Shown here piece by piece: positions 1-6,764 of a DNA stretch of 19,277 nt; within the stretch, counting starts at the first letter, position 1; the number at the start of each line of letters is the position of its first letter. The DNA is from Cyanobacteria bacterium UBA11370 (GTDB lineage Bacteria; Cyanobacteriota; Cyanobacteriia; Cyanobacteriales; Coleofasciculaceae). The translations under genes were made by a program, and so were the position numbers. The notes beneath the pieces are model-generated. The model made no database searches. It had not been told where the DNA came from and was given only the letters and a program-made list of their open reading frames with translations. The stretch covers positions 1-19,277 of the forward strand of contig DNGI01000314.1 of the NCBI GenBank assembly GCA_003486645.1, in the 5' to 3' direction.

Positions 1-9
1 CTCACCCTC

Positions 10-942
10 TCACCCCCTCACCTCACTCCCGATTAAAGCCGCGCGATCGCGCCATGCTAAAACCGTAAAAGCGACTAACGTGCCAAGTAAAGCCGCACCA
101 ACCGCTTGATGGGTAACGGTTAGGGGTTCGACTTGCAGGTGTAACCAGAATGTCGCCACACCCAAGATTATCTGTAAAACCACTAATCCTGCCGCACTAT
201 TCGCTAATTGCCGCAAGGTGGGATGTAAAGCTGGGGTGCGCCATGCCATCCATACGAGTGTTAATGTTGCTAGCGTTGCTGGGACTACACCCGCAATGTG
301 GCTATTCATGACGGTACACAATTGAGATGCCCCAAAACATTGATGTAATGCCCAACGGGAAGCCACTAACCCACCCACTAAACTTTGTAGGTACACTAAA
401 ATCGCGGCGGTTAAACCGATCCAGGGTAACTTCCCGACTGCCCCTGTCCCTTTATAAGGCAGGAGTGCTGTGCCAATCACCAGTAACGTACTGAAAAATA
501 GCAGCGCTGTCCCTAGATGGGCAGTGACAATATCAAACCGCAAAAGTTCAGTAACCGTCAGTCCCCCCAAAACACCTTGAAACACAATTAAGACTAACGC
601 AAAGGTGGCTGCCCAAGGCAACCAGTTGGGTAAAGAGTGTCGAGCCCACCAACACCAAACCGCTAAGGCGATCGCACTCAACCCAATTAACCCCGCATCA
701 AGTCGGTGAAACCACTCTAAAAATACCTGAAGATTCATCTGCTGACTTGGCACTAACTGACCATAACACAATGGCCAATCGGGACAAGCCAAACCCGCAT
801 TCATCACCCGCGTCGCACTCCCCACCGCCATTAACAGGAGGGTAGCGATCGCTATTTTCCAAACCAGGCGACGGATGCGATCCTGAGATTGGGAAAGATC
901 TTTAGGGGTAACACCATGTCCATGAAAGACTGATTCAGCCAT
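10..942 (-). CDS. ctaA: Heme A synthase (COX15/CtaA family)
   Basis: This integral membrane enzyme oxidises the C8 methyl of heme O to give heme A for the aa3 oxidase. The 310-residue product has about eight hydrophobic segments. It carries the family's two Cys pairs (C53/C59 in the LACPDWPLC stretch, C202/C209), the Glu and His of LEWFHR (E76, H79) and further heme-ligand His residues at H142 (TAHLG), H215 (NSHIAG) and H278 (VTHQAVG). I chose the ATG at 942, preceded by GGGAAT, over the TTG at 957, which adds five residues and has no better ribosome binding site. It is divergent from coxBAC, whose CoxA needs its product; ctaB would be expected just beyond the left edge. A tnpB gene ends only 43 bp upstream on the same strand, so the native promoter has probably been displaced or replaced. 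The family call is very secure. Confidence 0.95.
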   Translation of the reverse strand: MAESVFHGHGVTPKDLSQSQDRIRRLVWKIAIATLLLMAVGSATRVMNAGLACPDWPLCYGQLVPSQQMNLQVFLEWFHRLDAGLIGLSAIALAVWCWWARHSLPNWLPWAATFALVLIVFQGVLGGLTVTELLRFDIVTAHLGTALLFFSTLLVIGTALLPYKGTGAVGKLPWIGLTAAILVYLQSLVGGLVASRWALHQCFGASQLCTVMNSHIAGVVPATLATLTLVWMAWRTPALHPTLRQLANSAAGLVVLQIILGVATFWLHLQVEPLTVTHQAVGAALLGTLVAFTVLAWRDRAALIGSEVRG

Positions 943-981
943 AGTACCAATTCCCAACTAACTGTATCAAACCGATACCAA

Positions 982-1090
982 AATGCTAACAATTGCTAAC
1001 ATTTCTTCCTCCTTCAACCTGGGGATGACGGCATCCTTCCAGTCCAGAGGCGATCACGGTCGATCTGACCGCTAATTCTAAATTGAGCGA
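982..1090 (-). ncRNA. Candidate omega RNA (reRNA) at the tnpB 3' end
   Basis: TnpB guide RNAs normally overlap the 3' end of tnpB and run out through the element's right end. On the minus strand there is a strong hairpin at 1019-1042: outer CTGG/CCAG and inner GGATG/CATCC arms closed by a CCGT tetraloop, with a 2-nt AA bulge. It lies within the last codons of tnpB. The 22-nt near-palindrome at 982-1003, with wobble pairs, spans the tnpB stop and could be the right-end hairpin. By analogy with characterised systems, the guide would be the flanking DNA beyond about 980, which here is the ctaA leader. Extent and existence are inferred from structure and position only. Confidence 0.4.
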
Positions 1091-2149
1091 GGCATTTAAA
1101 TCTCTATCGGACTGAAACCCACACTCCGAACAGCAGTAAGTTCGTTCAGCTAAAGACAATGATTCTTTTACTGTTAAACAGTTAGAACAACGTTTACTAC
1201 TGGGAAAGAACCTGTCAACTACAACCAACTTACTTCCGTACAGCTCACATTTATATTCTAGTTGCCGACGAAACTCGTAAAATCCCCTATCCGCGATCGC
1301 TTTAGCTAGCTTATGATTCGCCAGCATCCCAGATACATTCAAATCCTCTATCCCGATAACAGCGTGGTTCTGACTGATATAGGTTGTGATTTTGTGCAAC
1401 GTATCCTTGCGGATGTTGGCTATTTTTCTGTGCAGCCTAGCTACCTTGAGTTGAGCTTTCTTGTAGTTTGAAGAATGGGGTTGTTTATGACGGTTAAGCC
1501 CTTGAAGACGAGCGAGTTTCTTCTCGTATTCAATGTAGGCTCTAACACCATCAAACACTTCTCCTGTCGAGAGTGTAGCCAGATGGTTGATGCCCAAATC
1601 CACTCCAACCACATCGACTTTTTTCTGAGTTGGTTTCGGTTCAACTTCAATTTTGAACGAAATGAACCAACGGTCAGCCGTCCTAGAGATCGTCACAGAA
1701 GAAGGTTTTATTCCCTGTGGCAGTCGCTCATAGGTTTTTATCCAGCCAATGACCGGAACTTTAATCTTTCTAGGGTCAACTGTTATGCTGCCATCTAATG
1801 TAAACGAATCTCCTCTGCCTTTTTTCTTAAACCGGGGAAAACCTCCTTTCTTTGAGAAAAATCGCTTAAACGCATCAGCTAGGTGTCTCAACGCATACTG
1901 TGGAGCGCACTTGGACACTTCGTAATACCACTCAAATCGAGGCTTCACTAAGGCAACCAGCCATTTATGTAAGTCGATTGCCGTAGGAAACTTGATTTTC
2001 TCTTCTGGGCGATGCGAGTTGTTGTCCAAGATTTGCTGACACAATCCCAATGCCCAGTTGTACGCATGACGAGCAGTACCAGCGTGTTTAGCCAGTAGTA
2101 GTCGTTGAGAAGAATTAACTTTGAGTTCGGTCTTGAATGCCATTATCAT
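986..2149 (-). CDS. tnpB: TnpB-family RNA-guided endonuclease (OrfB)
   Basis: The 387-residue protein is near the usual TnpB length of about 400. It has an N-terminal OrfB helix-turn-helix-like region (FKTELKVNSSQ) and a RuvC-like nuclease with its three acidic positions intact: D184 in GVDLG, E268 in IGIEDLN and the DRDLNAS motif (D348/D350). A four-Cys zinc finger (C321, C324, C340, C343) lies before the last acidic residue. TnpB proteins are RNA-guided DNA nucleases that help retain IS200/IS605 elements. Nothing here looks broken, so the protein is probably active. Start choice: ATG at 2149 or ATG at 2143; both are preceded by the 10-bp inverted repeat shared with the divergent RHH gene. 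The 3' end overlaps a candidate guide RNA. The gene contains one HIP1 octamer (1293), suggesting long residence in cyanobacteria. Confidence 0.95.
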   Translation of the reverse strand: MIMAFKTELKVNSSQRLLLAKHAGTARHAYNWALGLCQQILDNNSHRPEEKIKFPTAIDLHKWLVALVKPRFEWYYEVSKCAPQYALRHLADAFKRFFSKKGGFPRFKKKGRGDSFTLDGSITVDPRKIKVPVIGWIKTYERLPQGIKPSSVTISRTADRWFISFKIEVEPKPTQKKVDVVGVDLGINHLATLSTGEVFDGVRAYIEYEKKLARLQGLNRHKQPHSSNYKKAQLKVARLHRKIANIRKDTLHKITTYISQNHAVIGIEDLNVSGMLANHKLAKAIADRGFYEFRRQLEYKCELYGSKLVVVDRFFPSSKRCSNCLTVKESLSLAERTYCCSECGFQSDRDLNASLNLELAVRSTVIASGLEGCRHPQVEGGRNVSNC

Positions 2150-2179
2150 GAGTAAATAATACCATAAATTTTACTCATG
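2147..2179. promoter_or_regulatory. Perfect 10-bp inverted repeat over both start codons (candidate RHH operator)
   Basis: CATGAGTAAA (2147-2156) and TTTACTCATG (2170-2179) are perfect inverted copies separated by a 13-nt A+T-rich spacer. Each arm contains the start codon of one divergent gene: tnpB at 2149 and the RHH gene at 2177. Only 27 bp separate the two ATGs, so the transcripts must be nearly leaderless, or each promoter must lie within the other gene. Ribbon-helix-helix proteins typically bind short palindromes and autoregulate, so operator function is a reasonable inference. A left-end transposon hairpin is the alternative. Confidence 0.5.
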
Positions 2180-2329
2180 GACAAAGAAACCAAGCGGCTT
2201 AACATCAACCTCCCAGTGTCAGAAATGGAGATACTAGACACTTACTGCAAACAGAATAAGCGCAACAAGACTGATTTAATTCGTGAGTATATTCGCTCAC
2301 TAGAGAAGAAGTTAAGGAAACGTGATTGA
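2177..2329 (+). CDS. Small ribbon-helix-helix (CopG-like) protein divergent from tnpB
   Basis: The ATG at 2177 opens a 50-codon frame ending with TGA at 2327-2329. The product begins MDKETKRLNINLPVSEME. The pattern of a basic N-terminal strand (KRLNINL), then helix A (VSEMEILDTYCKQN) and helix B (NKTDLIREYIRSLEKKLRKR) is the classic RHH/MetJ-Arc layout, in which the paired beta strand contacts DNA. Length and charge also fit. It faces tnpB across a 27-bp gap holding a perfect inverted repeat, so it is probably an accessory regulator of the element that represses tnpB and itself. It has no Shine-Dalgarno sequence. The RHH call is from pattern; function is inference. Confidence 0.7.
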   Translation: MDKETKRLNINLPVSEMEILDTYCKQNKRNKTDLIREYIRSLEKKLRKRD

Positions 2330-2805
2330 TTGTGAGCAAATGGTAGACAAACTACAACTGTTAATTAGCCCTGAGTTAAACTTCTTGGAGAAGTCGGGTA
2401 AAAGGTTTGTAATTTTCTCTTCCCCACTCCCCACTCCCCACTCCCCACTCTTGACGATTCTGCACTAATCGTCCAATAACTTTAGATATTTTTCAGATTG
2501 GTATATACCTTGATACAAATCTTATATTAAATTAAATTAAATTTATATTTATTAATTTTTTGGCAACTCAACCAGGACAGTATCTCAATGATGATTTCCC
2601 TTATCCCCTCATCTCTTGGTCTGTTGAGCCTCCTCCACGATCCCAAAACGAATCTGAAAAAATCTATGAAGATTCACTTTTAGGACACACCGAACTCTTG
2701 ACCTGCTTTACATTGGTAAACGGAACATAAGGAGTTCTCACTCCCCACGCTCCGCTCCCTGATATTTTGTGAAGTTTTGTAACAAAAACCGTCAACGCGC
2801 TAACC
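2330..2805. other. Intergenic region upstream of coxB
   Basis: No convincing gene. The stretch contains a small hairpin at 2380-2394 (possible element end), four perfect tandem copies of CCCCACT at 2422-2449, a 10-bp palindrome GGTATATACC at 2500-2509, and a very A+T-rich tract at about 2520-2562. The last of these could be the coxB promoter or an UP-like element. A further pyrimidine-rich CTCCCC/CTCC stretch lies at 2739-2760. A 57-codon frame (about 2562-2732) lacks a proper start and ribosome binding site and is not called. Confidence 0.5.
2422..2449. repeat. Heptamer tandem repeat (CCCCACT)x4
   Basis: Four perfect back-to-back copies of CCCCACT, one of several 7-bp tandem arrays in this window. 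They fit the short tandemly repeated repetitive (STRR) class known from cyanobacteria. Confidence 0.85.
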
Positions 2806-3831
2806 GTGAACATTCCAAGTAACATTGCGACTCTAATTGCAGGCATTGCCCTAACCTTAGTCAGTCTGTGGTACGGTCAAAACCACGGACTCATGCCAGT
2901 CGCCGCCTCTGAGGAAGCGACTCAGGTAGATGGGATATTCCGTTTAATGATGACTGTCTCCACTGGTTTATTTTTGCTGATTCAAGGCGTGCTAATCATT
3001 TCGCTGATCAGATTTCGCCGCCGTAAAGACGACCAAACCGACGGTCCACCGATTGATGGCAATATACCGTTAGAAATTCTGTGGACAGCGCTCCCCGCTG
3101 TTATCATCATGATCCTCGCTGTCTATAGCTTTGAGGTCTACAATAACATGGGTGGACTCGATCCCATGGCATCTCACGACCACTCCCACCCACAGATGGC
3201 GCACGCTCATAAAACCCCATCGTCCAATCGAGAAGCCGATAAAAGTCTGATTGCCTTTGATCCGGGTCAGGATGCGATCGCCCTCGGTTTAGGTGCGTCT
3301 CCAGATAAAGAAGGTCAAAATCCAGCCCTAACGGTTAATGTTATGGGTTTACAATATGCCTGGATTTTTAGCTACCCCGATACAGGTATATCCTCTGGAG
3401 AATTGCATATCCCTATTGGGCAAGAAGTCCAGCTTAACATTGCGGCTCAAGATGTTTTGCACGCCTTCTGGCTACCCGAATTTCGGATTAAGCAAGATGC
3501 TATCCCCGGACGAGATTCTCAATTACGCTTTACAGCCAGTAAAGTGGGTCAATACCCAATCATTTGTGCTGAACTTTGTGGCGCTTACCACGGCGCGATG
3601 AAAACCCAGCTTTTTGTTCATACTCCAGAAGAGTATCAGGCATGGGTTGAACAGAATCAAATTGCTAGTGCTGAGGGTGTTCAAGACACAGTAGCGCTAA
3701 ATCCGGCTGAACGATCAGACGATGAGTTTTTAGCTCCTTATGCTGAACAAATCGGGATTGATTCTAACATCATCAAGCAGCTCGATGTCTCACACCATCC
3801 TGCCACTCACTCAATAGCGATTAGCAATTAG
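2806..3831 (+). CDS. coxB: Cytochrome c oxidase subunit II (CuA subunit)
   Basis: Subunit II takes electrons from cytochrome c6 or plastocyanin and passes them to heme a in CoxA. The 341-residue protein has an N-terminal hydrophobic segment (7-23) and transmembrane helices at about 45-68 and 88-109. A cupredoxin domain follows with all CuA ligands: H219, C254, E256, C258, H262 and M265, the last five within CAELCGAYHGAM. The heme-proximal LEILWTALPAV signature is present. The start is GTG at 2806, giving MNIPSNIATL, the usual cyanobacterial N-terminus; there is no good Shine-Dalgarno. A His-rich loop (about 124-135, HDHSHPQMAHAH) follows the second helix of the hairpin and could bind metal. 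First gene of coxB-coxA-coxC. Confidence 0.97.
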   Translation: MNIPSNIATLIAGIALTLVSLWYGQNHGLMPVAASEEATQVDGIFRLMMTVSTGLFLLIQGVLIISLIRFRRRKDDQTDGPPIDGNIPLEILWTALPAVIIMILAVYSFEVYNNMGGLDPMASHDHSHPQMAHAHKTPSSNREADKSLIAFDPGQDAIALGLGASPDKEGQNPALTVNVMGLQYAWIFSYPDTGISSGELHIPIGQEVQLNIAAQDVLHAFWLPEFRIKQDAIPGRDSQLRFTASKVGQYPIICAELCGAYHGAMKTQLFVHTPEEYQAWVEQNQIASAEGVQDTVALNPAERSDDEFLAPYAEQIGIDSNIIKQLDVSHHPATHSIAISN

Positions 3832-3999
3832 CGTTAAAGCGGTTTCGGCGATCGCTCTAGTACCAAAAGGCAGAGGGCAGAAGGTAGAAAGGCTTATTTT
3901 TTCTACTATTGGCTCCGTTGTTAACGGGTCACTTATTTCCGCCATGCTGTACTAGGCTTGATCACTCCCAAATCTTTGCATCCAAACATTCAAAATTCC

Positions 4000-5685
4000 A
4001 TGACGACTCAAGCAGAAAATATCGAATCCGTCAAGGCTTCTGGTCATATTTCCGAACCACGACAGCGGCAATGGCGAGATTATTTTACGTTTAATACTGA
4101 CCATAAGGTGATTGGCATTCAATACCTAGTCACCTCGTTTTTGTTCTATTTAATTGGTGGCGCACTAGCAGCCATGATTCGGACTGAATTAGCCACACCA
4201 GAACCGGATTTTGTCAGTCCAGAAGTTTATAACCGACTGTTTACCATGCACGGGACAATCATGATTTTCCTGTGGATTGTTCCGGCGGGTGCTGCCTTTG
4301 CCAACTACCTGATCCCCTTAATGGTGGGAGCAGATGATATGGCATTTCCGCGACTGAATGCAGTAGCCTTTTGGATCACACCTCCAGGCGGGTTACTGTT
4401 ATTAAGTAGCTTTTTCTTTGGTGCGCCTGAATCCGGTTGGACTTCTTACCCACCGTTGAGCTTAGTTAGTAGCCAAGTCGGTGAGGGAATTTGGATTTTT
4501 AGTCTGCTGCTAATCGGAACGTCTTCTATTTTGGGGGCGGTTAATTTTCTCACCACTATTTTAAAGATGCGGATACCCAGCATGGGGATAAATCAAATGC
4601 CCTTATTTTGTTGGGCGATGATTGCCACATCCGCTCTCATTCTGCTGTCTACTCCAGTTCTGGCATCAGCACTAATTCTGCTTTCATTTGACTTAATTAT
4701 TGGCACCAACTTCTTTAATCCAGCAGGAGGAGGCGATCCAATTGTTTACCAACATATGTTTTGGTTTTACTCCCATCCGGCAGTTTATATTATGATTCTG
4801 CCGTTTTTTGGGGTGATTTCAGAAGTGCTGCCTGTCCATGCTCGTAAGCCAATTTTTGGATATCGCGCGATCGCCTATTCAAGTCTGGCAATTAGTTTTT
4901 TGGGCTTAATTGTTTGGGCACACCATATGTTTACCAGTGGAACTCCAGGCTGGTTACGGATGTTTTTCATGGTGGCAACGATGATTATTGCTGTACCCAC
5001 TGGAATTAAAGTTTTTAGTTGGTGTGCCACTCTTTGGGGCGGCAAAATTAATCTAAATAGCGCCATGATCTTTGGCATGGGGTTTATTTCTGCCTTTGTG
5101 ATCGGGGGGTTGAGCGGCATTATGGTGTCGTCGGTACCGTTTGATATTCACGTCCATGACACCTACTTTATTGTGGCTCATATGCACTACGTTCTGTTTG
5201 GAGGTAGTGTCTTAGGTATCTTTGCTGGGTTCTATCATTGGTTCCCGAAAATGACAGGGCGGATGCTTAACGAAACGTGGGGAAGAATTCACTTTGTCCT
5301 AACATTTGTTGGTTTGAATCTGACGTTTTTACCCATGCACGAATTGGGTTTGTTAGGCATGAATCGCCGAGTGGCTCTGTATGATCCACAATTTCAAGAT
5401 TTGAACGTCCTCTGCACAGTTGGTTCGTATATTCTGGCTGTTTCTACGTTCCCCTTTATCATTAATGTACTTTGGAGTTTAGTACGGGGTGCTAAAGCCG
5501 GACGTAATCCTTGGAGGGCGCTTACTCTAGAGTGGCAAACTACTTCTCCTCCAGCCATTGAGAACTTTGAAGAGGAACCGATTTTGTGGTCAGAACCCTA
5601 TGACTACGGCGTAGATAGTCATCGCTTTGATAGCGACCAACCCATTGAAGAAATACTGGCTGAAGTGAAAGCTGATGTTGGGTAA
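4000..5685 (+). CDS. coxA: Cytochrome c oxidase subunit I (aa3-type, heme-copper family A)
   Basis: Catalytic subunit of 561 residues with about 12 transmembrane helices, reducing O2 to water and pumping protons. Ligands visible: low-spin heme a H84 and H396; heme a3 H394; CuB H259, H308 and H309; and Y263, the Tyr normally cross-linked to the CuB His. The D-pathway Glu of GHPEVY is absent. The motif reads YSHPAVY, with Y257-S258, which is the signature of A2-type oxidases. The K-pathway Lys is likely K337 in PTGIKVFSW. I start at ATG 4000 (MTTQAENIE) rather than TTG 3958, whose extra 14 residues do not resemble the family. No clear Shine-Dalgarno. It lies 168 bp after coxB. Confidence 0.97.
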   Translation: MTTQAENIESVKASGHISEPRQRQWRDYFTFNTDHKVIGIQYLVTSFLFYLIGGALAAMIRTELATPEPDFVSPEVYNRLFTMHGTIMIFLWIVPAGAAFANYLIPLMVGADDMAFPRLNAVAFWITPPGGLLLLSSFFFGAPESGWTSYPPLSLVSSQVGEGIWIFSLLLIGTSSILGAVNFLTTILKMRIPSMGINQMPLFCWAMIATSALILLSTPVLASALILLSFDLIIGTNFFNPAGGGDPIVYQHMFWFYSHPAVYIMILPFFGVISEVLPVHARKPIFGYRAIAYSSLAISFLGLIVWAHHMFTSGTPGWLRMFFMVATMIIAVPTGIKVFSWCATLWGGKINLNSAMIFGMGFISAFVIGGLSGIMVSSVPFDIHVHDTYFIVAHMHYVLFGGSVLGIFAGFYHWFPKMTGRMLNETWGRIHFVLTFVGLNLTFLPMHELGLLGMNRRVALYDPQFQDLNVLCTVGSYILAVSTFPFIINVLWSLVRGAKAGRNPWRALTLEWQTTSPPAIENFEEEPILWSEPYDYGVDSHRFDSDQPIEEILAEVKADVG

Positions 5686-5686
5686 T

Positions 5687-5840
5687 TTGTTGGTTATTTG
5701 TTGTTTGTTGCTTGTTGTTGGTTGTTAGTTAGGAGTAAAAAATAAAAACAACGGCTAACAAACGATGGAGAATAGACAACAAATAACGAATAACGAACAA
5801 CTAACAACCAAAAACCAATAACCAACAACCAAAAAACGAG
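5687..5840. repeat. Imperfect inverted repeat of TTGTTGGTT / AACCAACAA units
   Basis: The coxA-coxC gap starts with a G/T-rich tract of TTGTTGGTTRTT-like units (about 5687-5730). It ends with the complementary A/C-rich tract of AACAACTA/AACCAACAA units (about 5779-5835), so the transcript could fold into a long imperfect hairpin. The same sequence family and arrangement recurs at 12899-13072. An effect on coxC expression or message stability is possible but unproven. Confidence 0.65.
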
Positions 5841-5843
5841 TTT

Positions 5844-6467
5844 ATGCAAAGTTCAACCATCGATCCATCTAAAACTGCCCTAAACTATCATCACGAAGTT
5901 GAAGCGACGGATCATCACAAGGCGCATCCTGATTTGCGGATGTTTGGGGTAGTTGTATTTCTAATTGCCGAGAGTATGATTTTTCTCGGTTTGTTTGGGG
6001 CTTTTTTGATTTACAAATCAACCCTACCGGCTTGGCCTCCCGAAGGAACACCAGAGTTAGAATTATTGCTACCTGGGGTTAATACCATCAATCTGATTGC
6101 TAGCAGTTTTGTGATGCACAGAGGTCAAAGTGCAATTAAGAAAAATGATGAATCAGGCTTACGACTCTGGTTTGGCATCACGGCGCTTATGGGTGCCCTT
6201 TTCTTAGTTGGACAGGTTTATGAGTATGGTCATCTGGGATTTGGGTTGACAACCAATTTATTTACCAGTTGCTTCTTTGTTTTGACAGGGTTCCACGGCT
6301 TACACGTTACTGTGGGTCTATTGCTAATTTTGACTGTACTGGGGCGATCGCTCAAACCTAAACACTATTCTGGTGAAAAACACTTTGGTGTAGAAGCGGC
6401 AGAACTTTATTGGCACTTTGTTGATGTAGTGTGGATTATTCTGTTCACATTGGTTTATTTACTTTAA
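5844..6467 (+). CDS. coxC: Cytochrome c oxidase subunit III
   Basis: Third core subunit of the aa3 oxidase: 207 residues with five predicted transmembrane helices. The protein shows the family motifs FLIAESMIFLGLFGAF in the first helix, GFHGLHVTVG in the fourth region and the C-terminal ELYWHFVDVVWIILF. The N-terminal tail is soluble and His-rich (HHEVEATDHHKAH). The length matches the short five-helix bacterial form. The ATG at 5844 follows an ACGAG that may serve as a weak ribosome binding site. It is the last gene of coxBAC and is followed by an intrinsic terminator at 6494-6518. Confidence 0.96.
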   Translation: MQSSTIDPSKTALNYHHEVEATDHHKAHPDLRMFGVVVFLIAESMIFLGLFGAFLIYKSTLPAWPPEGTPELELLLPGVNTINLIASSFVMHRGQSAIKKNDESGLRLWFGITALMGALFLVGQVYEYGHLGFGLTTNLFTSCFFVLTGFHGLHVTVGLLLILTVLGRSLKPKHYSGEKHFGVEAAELYWHFVDVVWIILFTLVYLL

Positions 6468-6493
6468 GGACTTTTCTCCTTTTCGTTAATATC

Positions 6494-6518
6494 AAGCCTC
6501 CATCTGGGGGCTTTTTTT
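6494..6518 (+). terminator. Rho-independent terminator after coxC
   Basis: Arms AAGCCTCC (6494-6501) and GGGGGCTT (6506-6513) pair over 8 bp with one G-T wobble around an ATCT loop, followed by a run of T through 6518. It lies 27 bp after the coxC stop. Confidence 0.85.
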
Positions 6519-6567
6519 ATAGTTCTACAATTGACTGAAGTGAATACTTCACGGAGTTATAGATAGT

Positions 6568-6602
6568 GCTAATAGCTAATAGGTAATAGCTAATGGCTAA
6601 TT
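6568..6602. repeat. Heptamer tandem repeat (GCTAATA)x5, imperfect
   Basis: Five consecutive 7-bp units: GCTAATA, GCTAATA, GGTAATA, GCTAATG, GCTAATT. STRR-like; it abuts the MITE-like element that starts at 6607. Confidence 0.8.
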
Positions 6603-6606
6603 GCTC

Positions 6607-6726
6607 ATACCAAATCCGGTTAATACACCCTCTTTAATTAGATTTGCCAAAATCTACGTAGAGACGTTGCATTGCAACGTCTCTACCATTGATCCTAAAA
6701 AAGGATTTTTAAACCGGATTTGGTAT
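6607..6726. mobile_element. MITE-like element with 15-bp terminal inverted repeats and an internal palindrome
   Basis: ATACCAAATCCGGTT at 6607-6621 and its exact reverse complement at 6712-6726 bound a 120-bp non-coding unit. Near its centre (6658-6686) is a 29-nt palindrome, GTAGAGACGTTGCA-T-TGCAACGTCTCTAC. The same palindrome occurs alone at 11406-11434. No coding capacity and no obvious target duplication at the ends. The nested symmetry fits a miniature inverted-repeat element or a dispersed structured repeat of the kind common in cyanobacteria. Confidence 0.6.
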
Positions 6727-6764
6727 CATTATTCAAAAGCGGTTAATTGTTACCCATCGAACTT

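Larger units (their letters stand above)
964..2400 (-). mobile_element. IS200/IS605-family TnpB element (IS1341-like, no tnpA)
   Basis: The element is inferred from an intact tnpB, a divergently encoded ribbon-helix-helix gene and hairpins near both sides. No Y1 transposase (TnpA) gene is present, so it would need a tnpA in trans. The boundaries are uncertain. The right side lies near 964-1003, with a 22-nt near-palindrome at 982-1003 and a small GTATC/GATAC hairpin at 964-978. The left side may be near the ACTTC/GAAGT hairpin at 2380-2394. It sits in the region between the divergent ctaA and coxB genes and pushes them apart by about 1.4 kb. I see no target duplication, as expected for this family. 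Confidence 0.6.

Noticed and set aside
2588..2686. 32-codon ATG frame upstream of coxB
   Set aside because: Too short, no Shine-Dalgarno, and overlaps the other weak frame; likely chance.
2562..2732. 57-codon frame upstream of coxB with a TTG start
   Set aside because: No ribosome binding site, follows directly on an A+T-rich promoter-like tract, no recognisable family; coding use is not supported.
5687..5840. Possible CRISPR-like array in the coxA-coxC gap
   Set aside because: Repeats are short, directly adjacent and mutually complementary, without unique spacers or cas genes.
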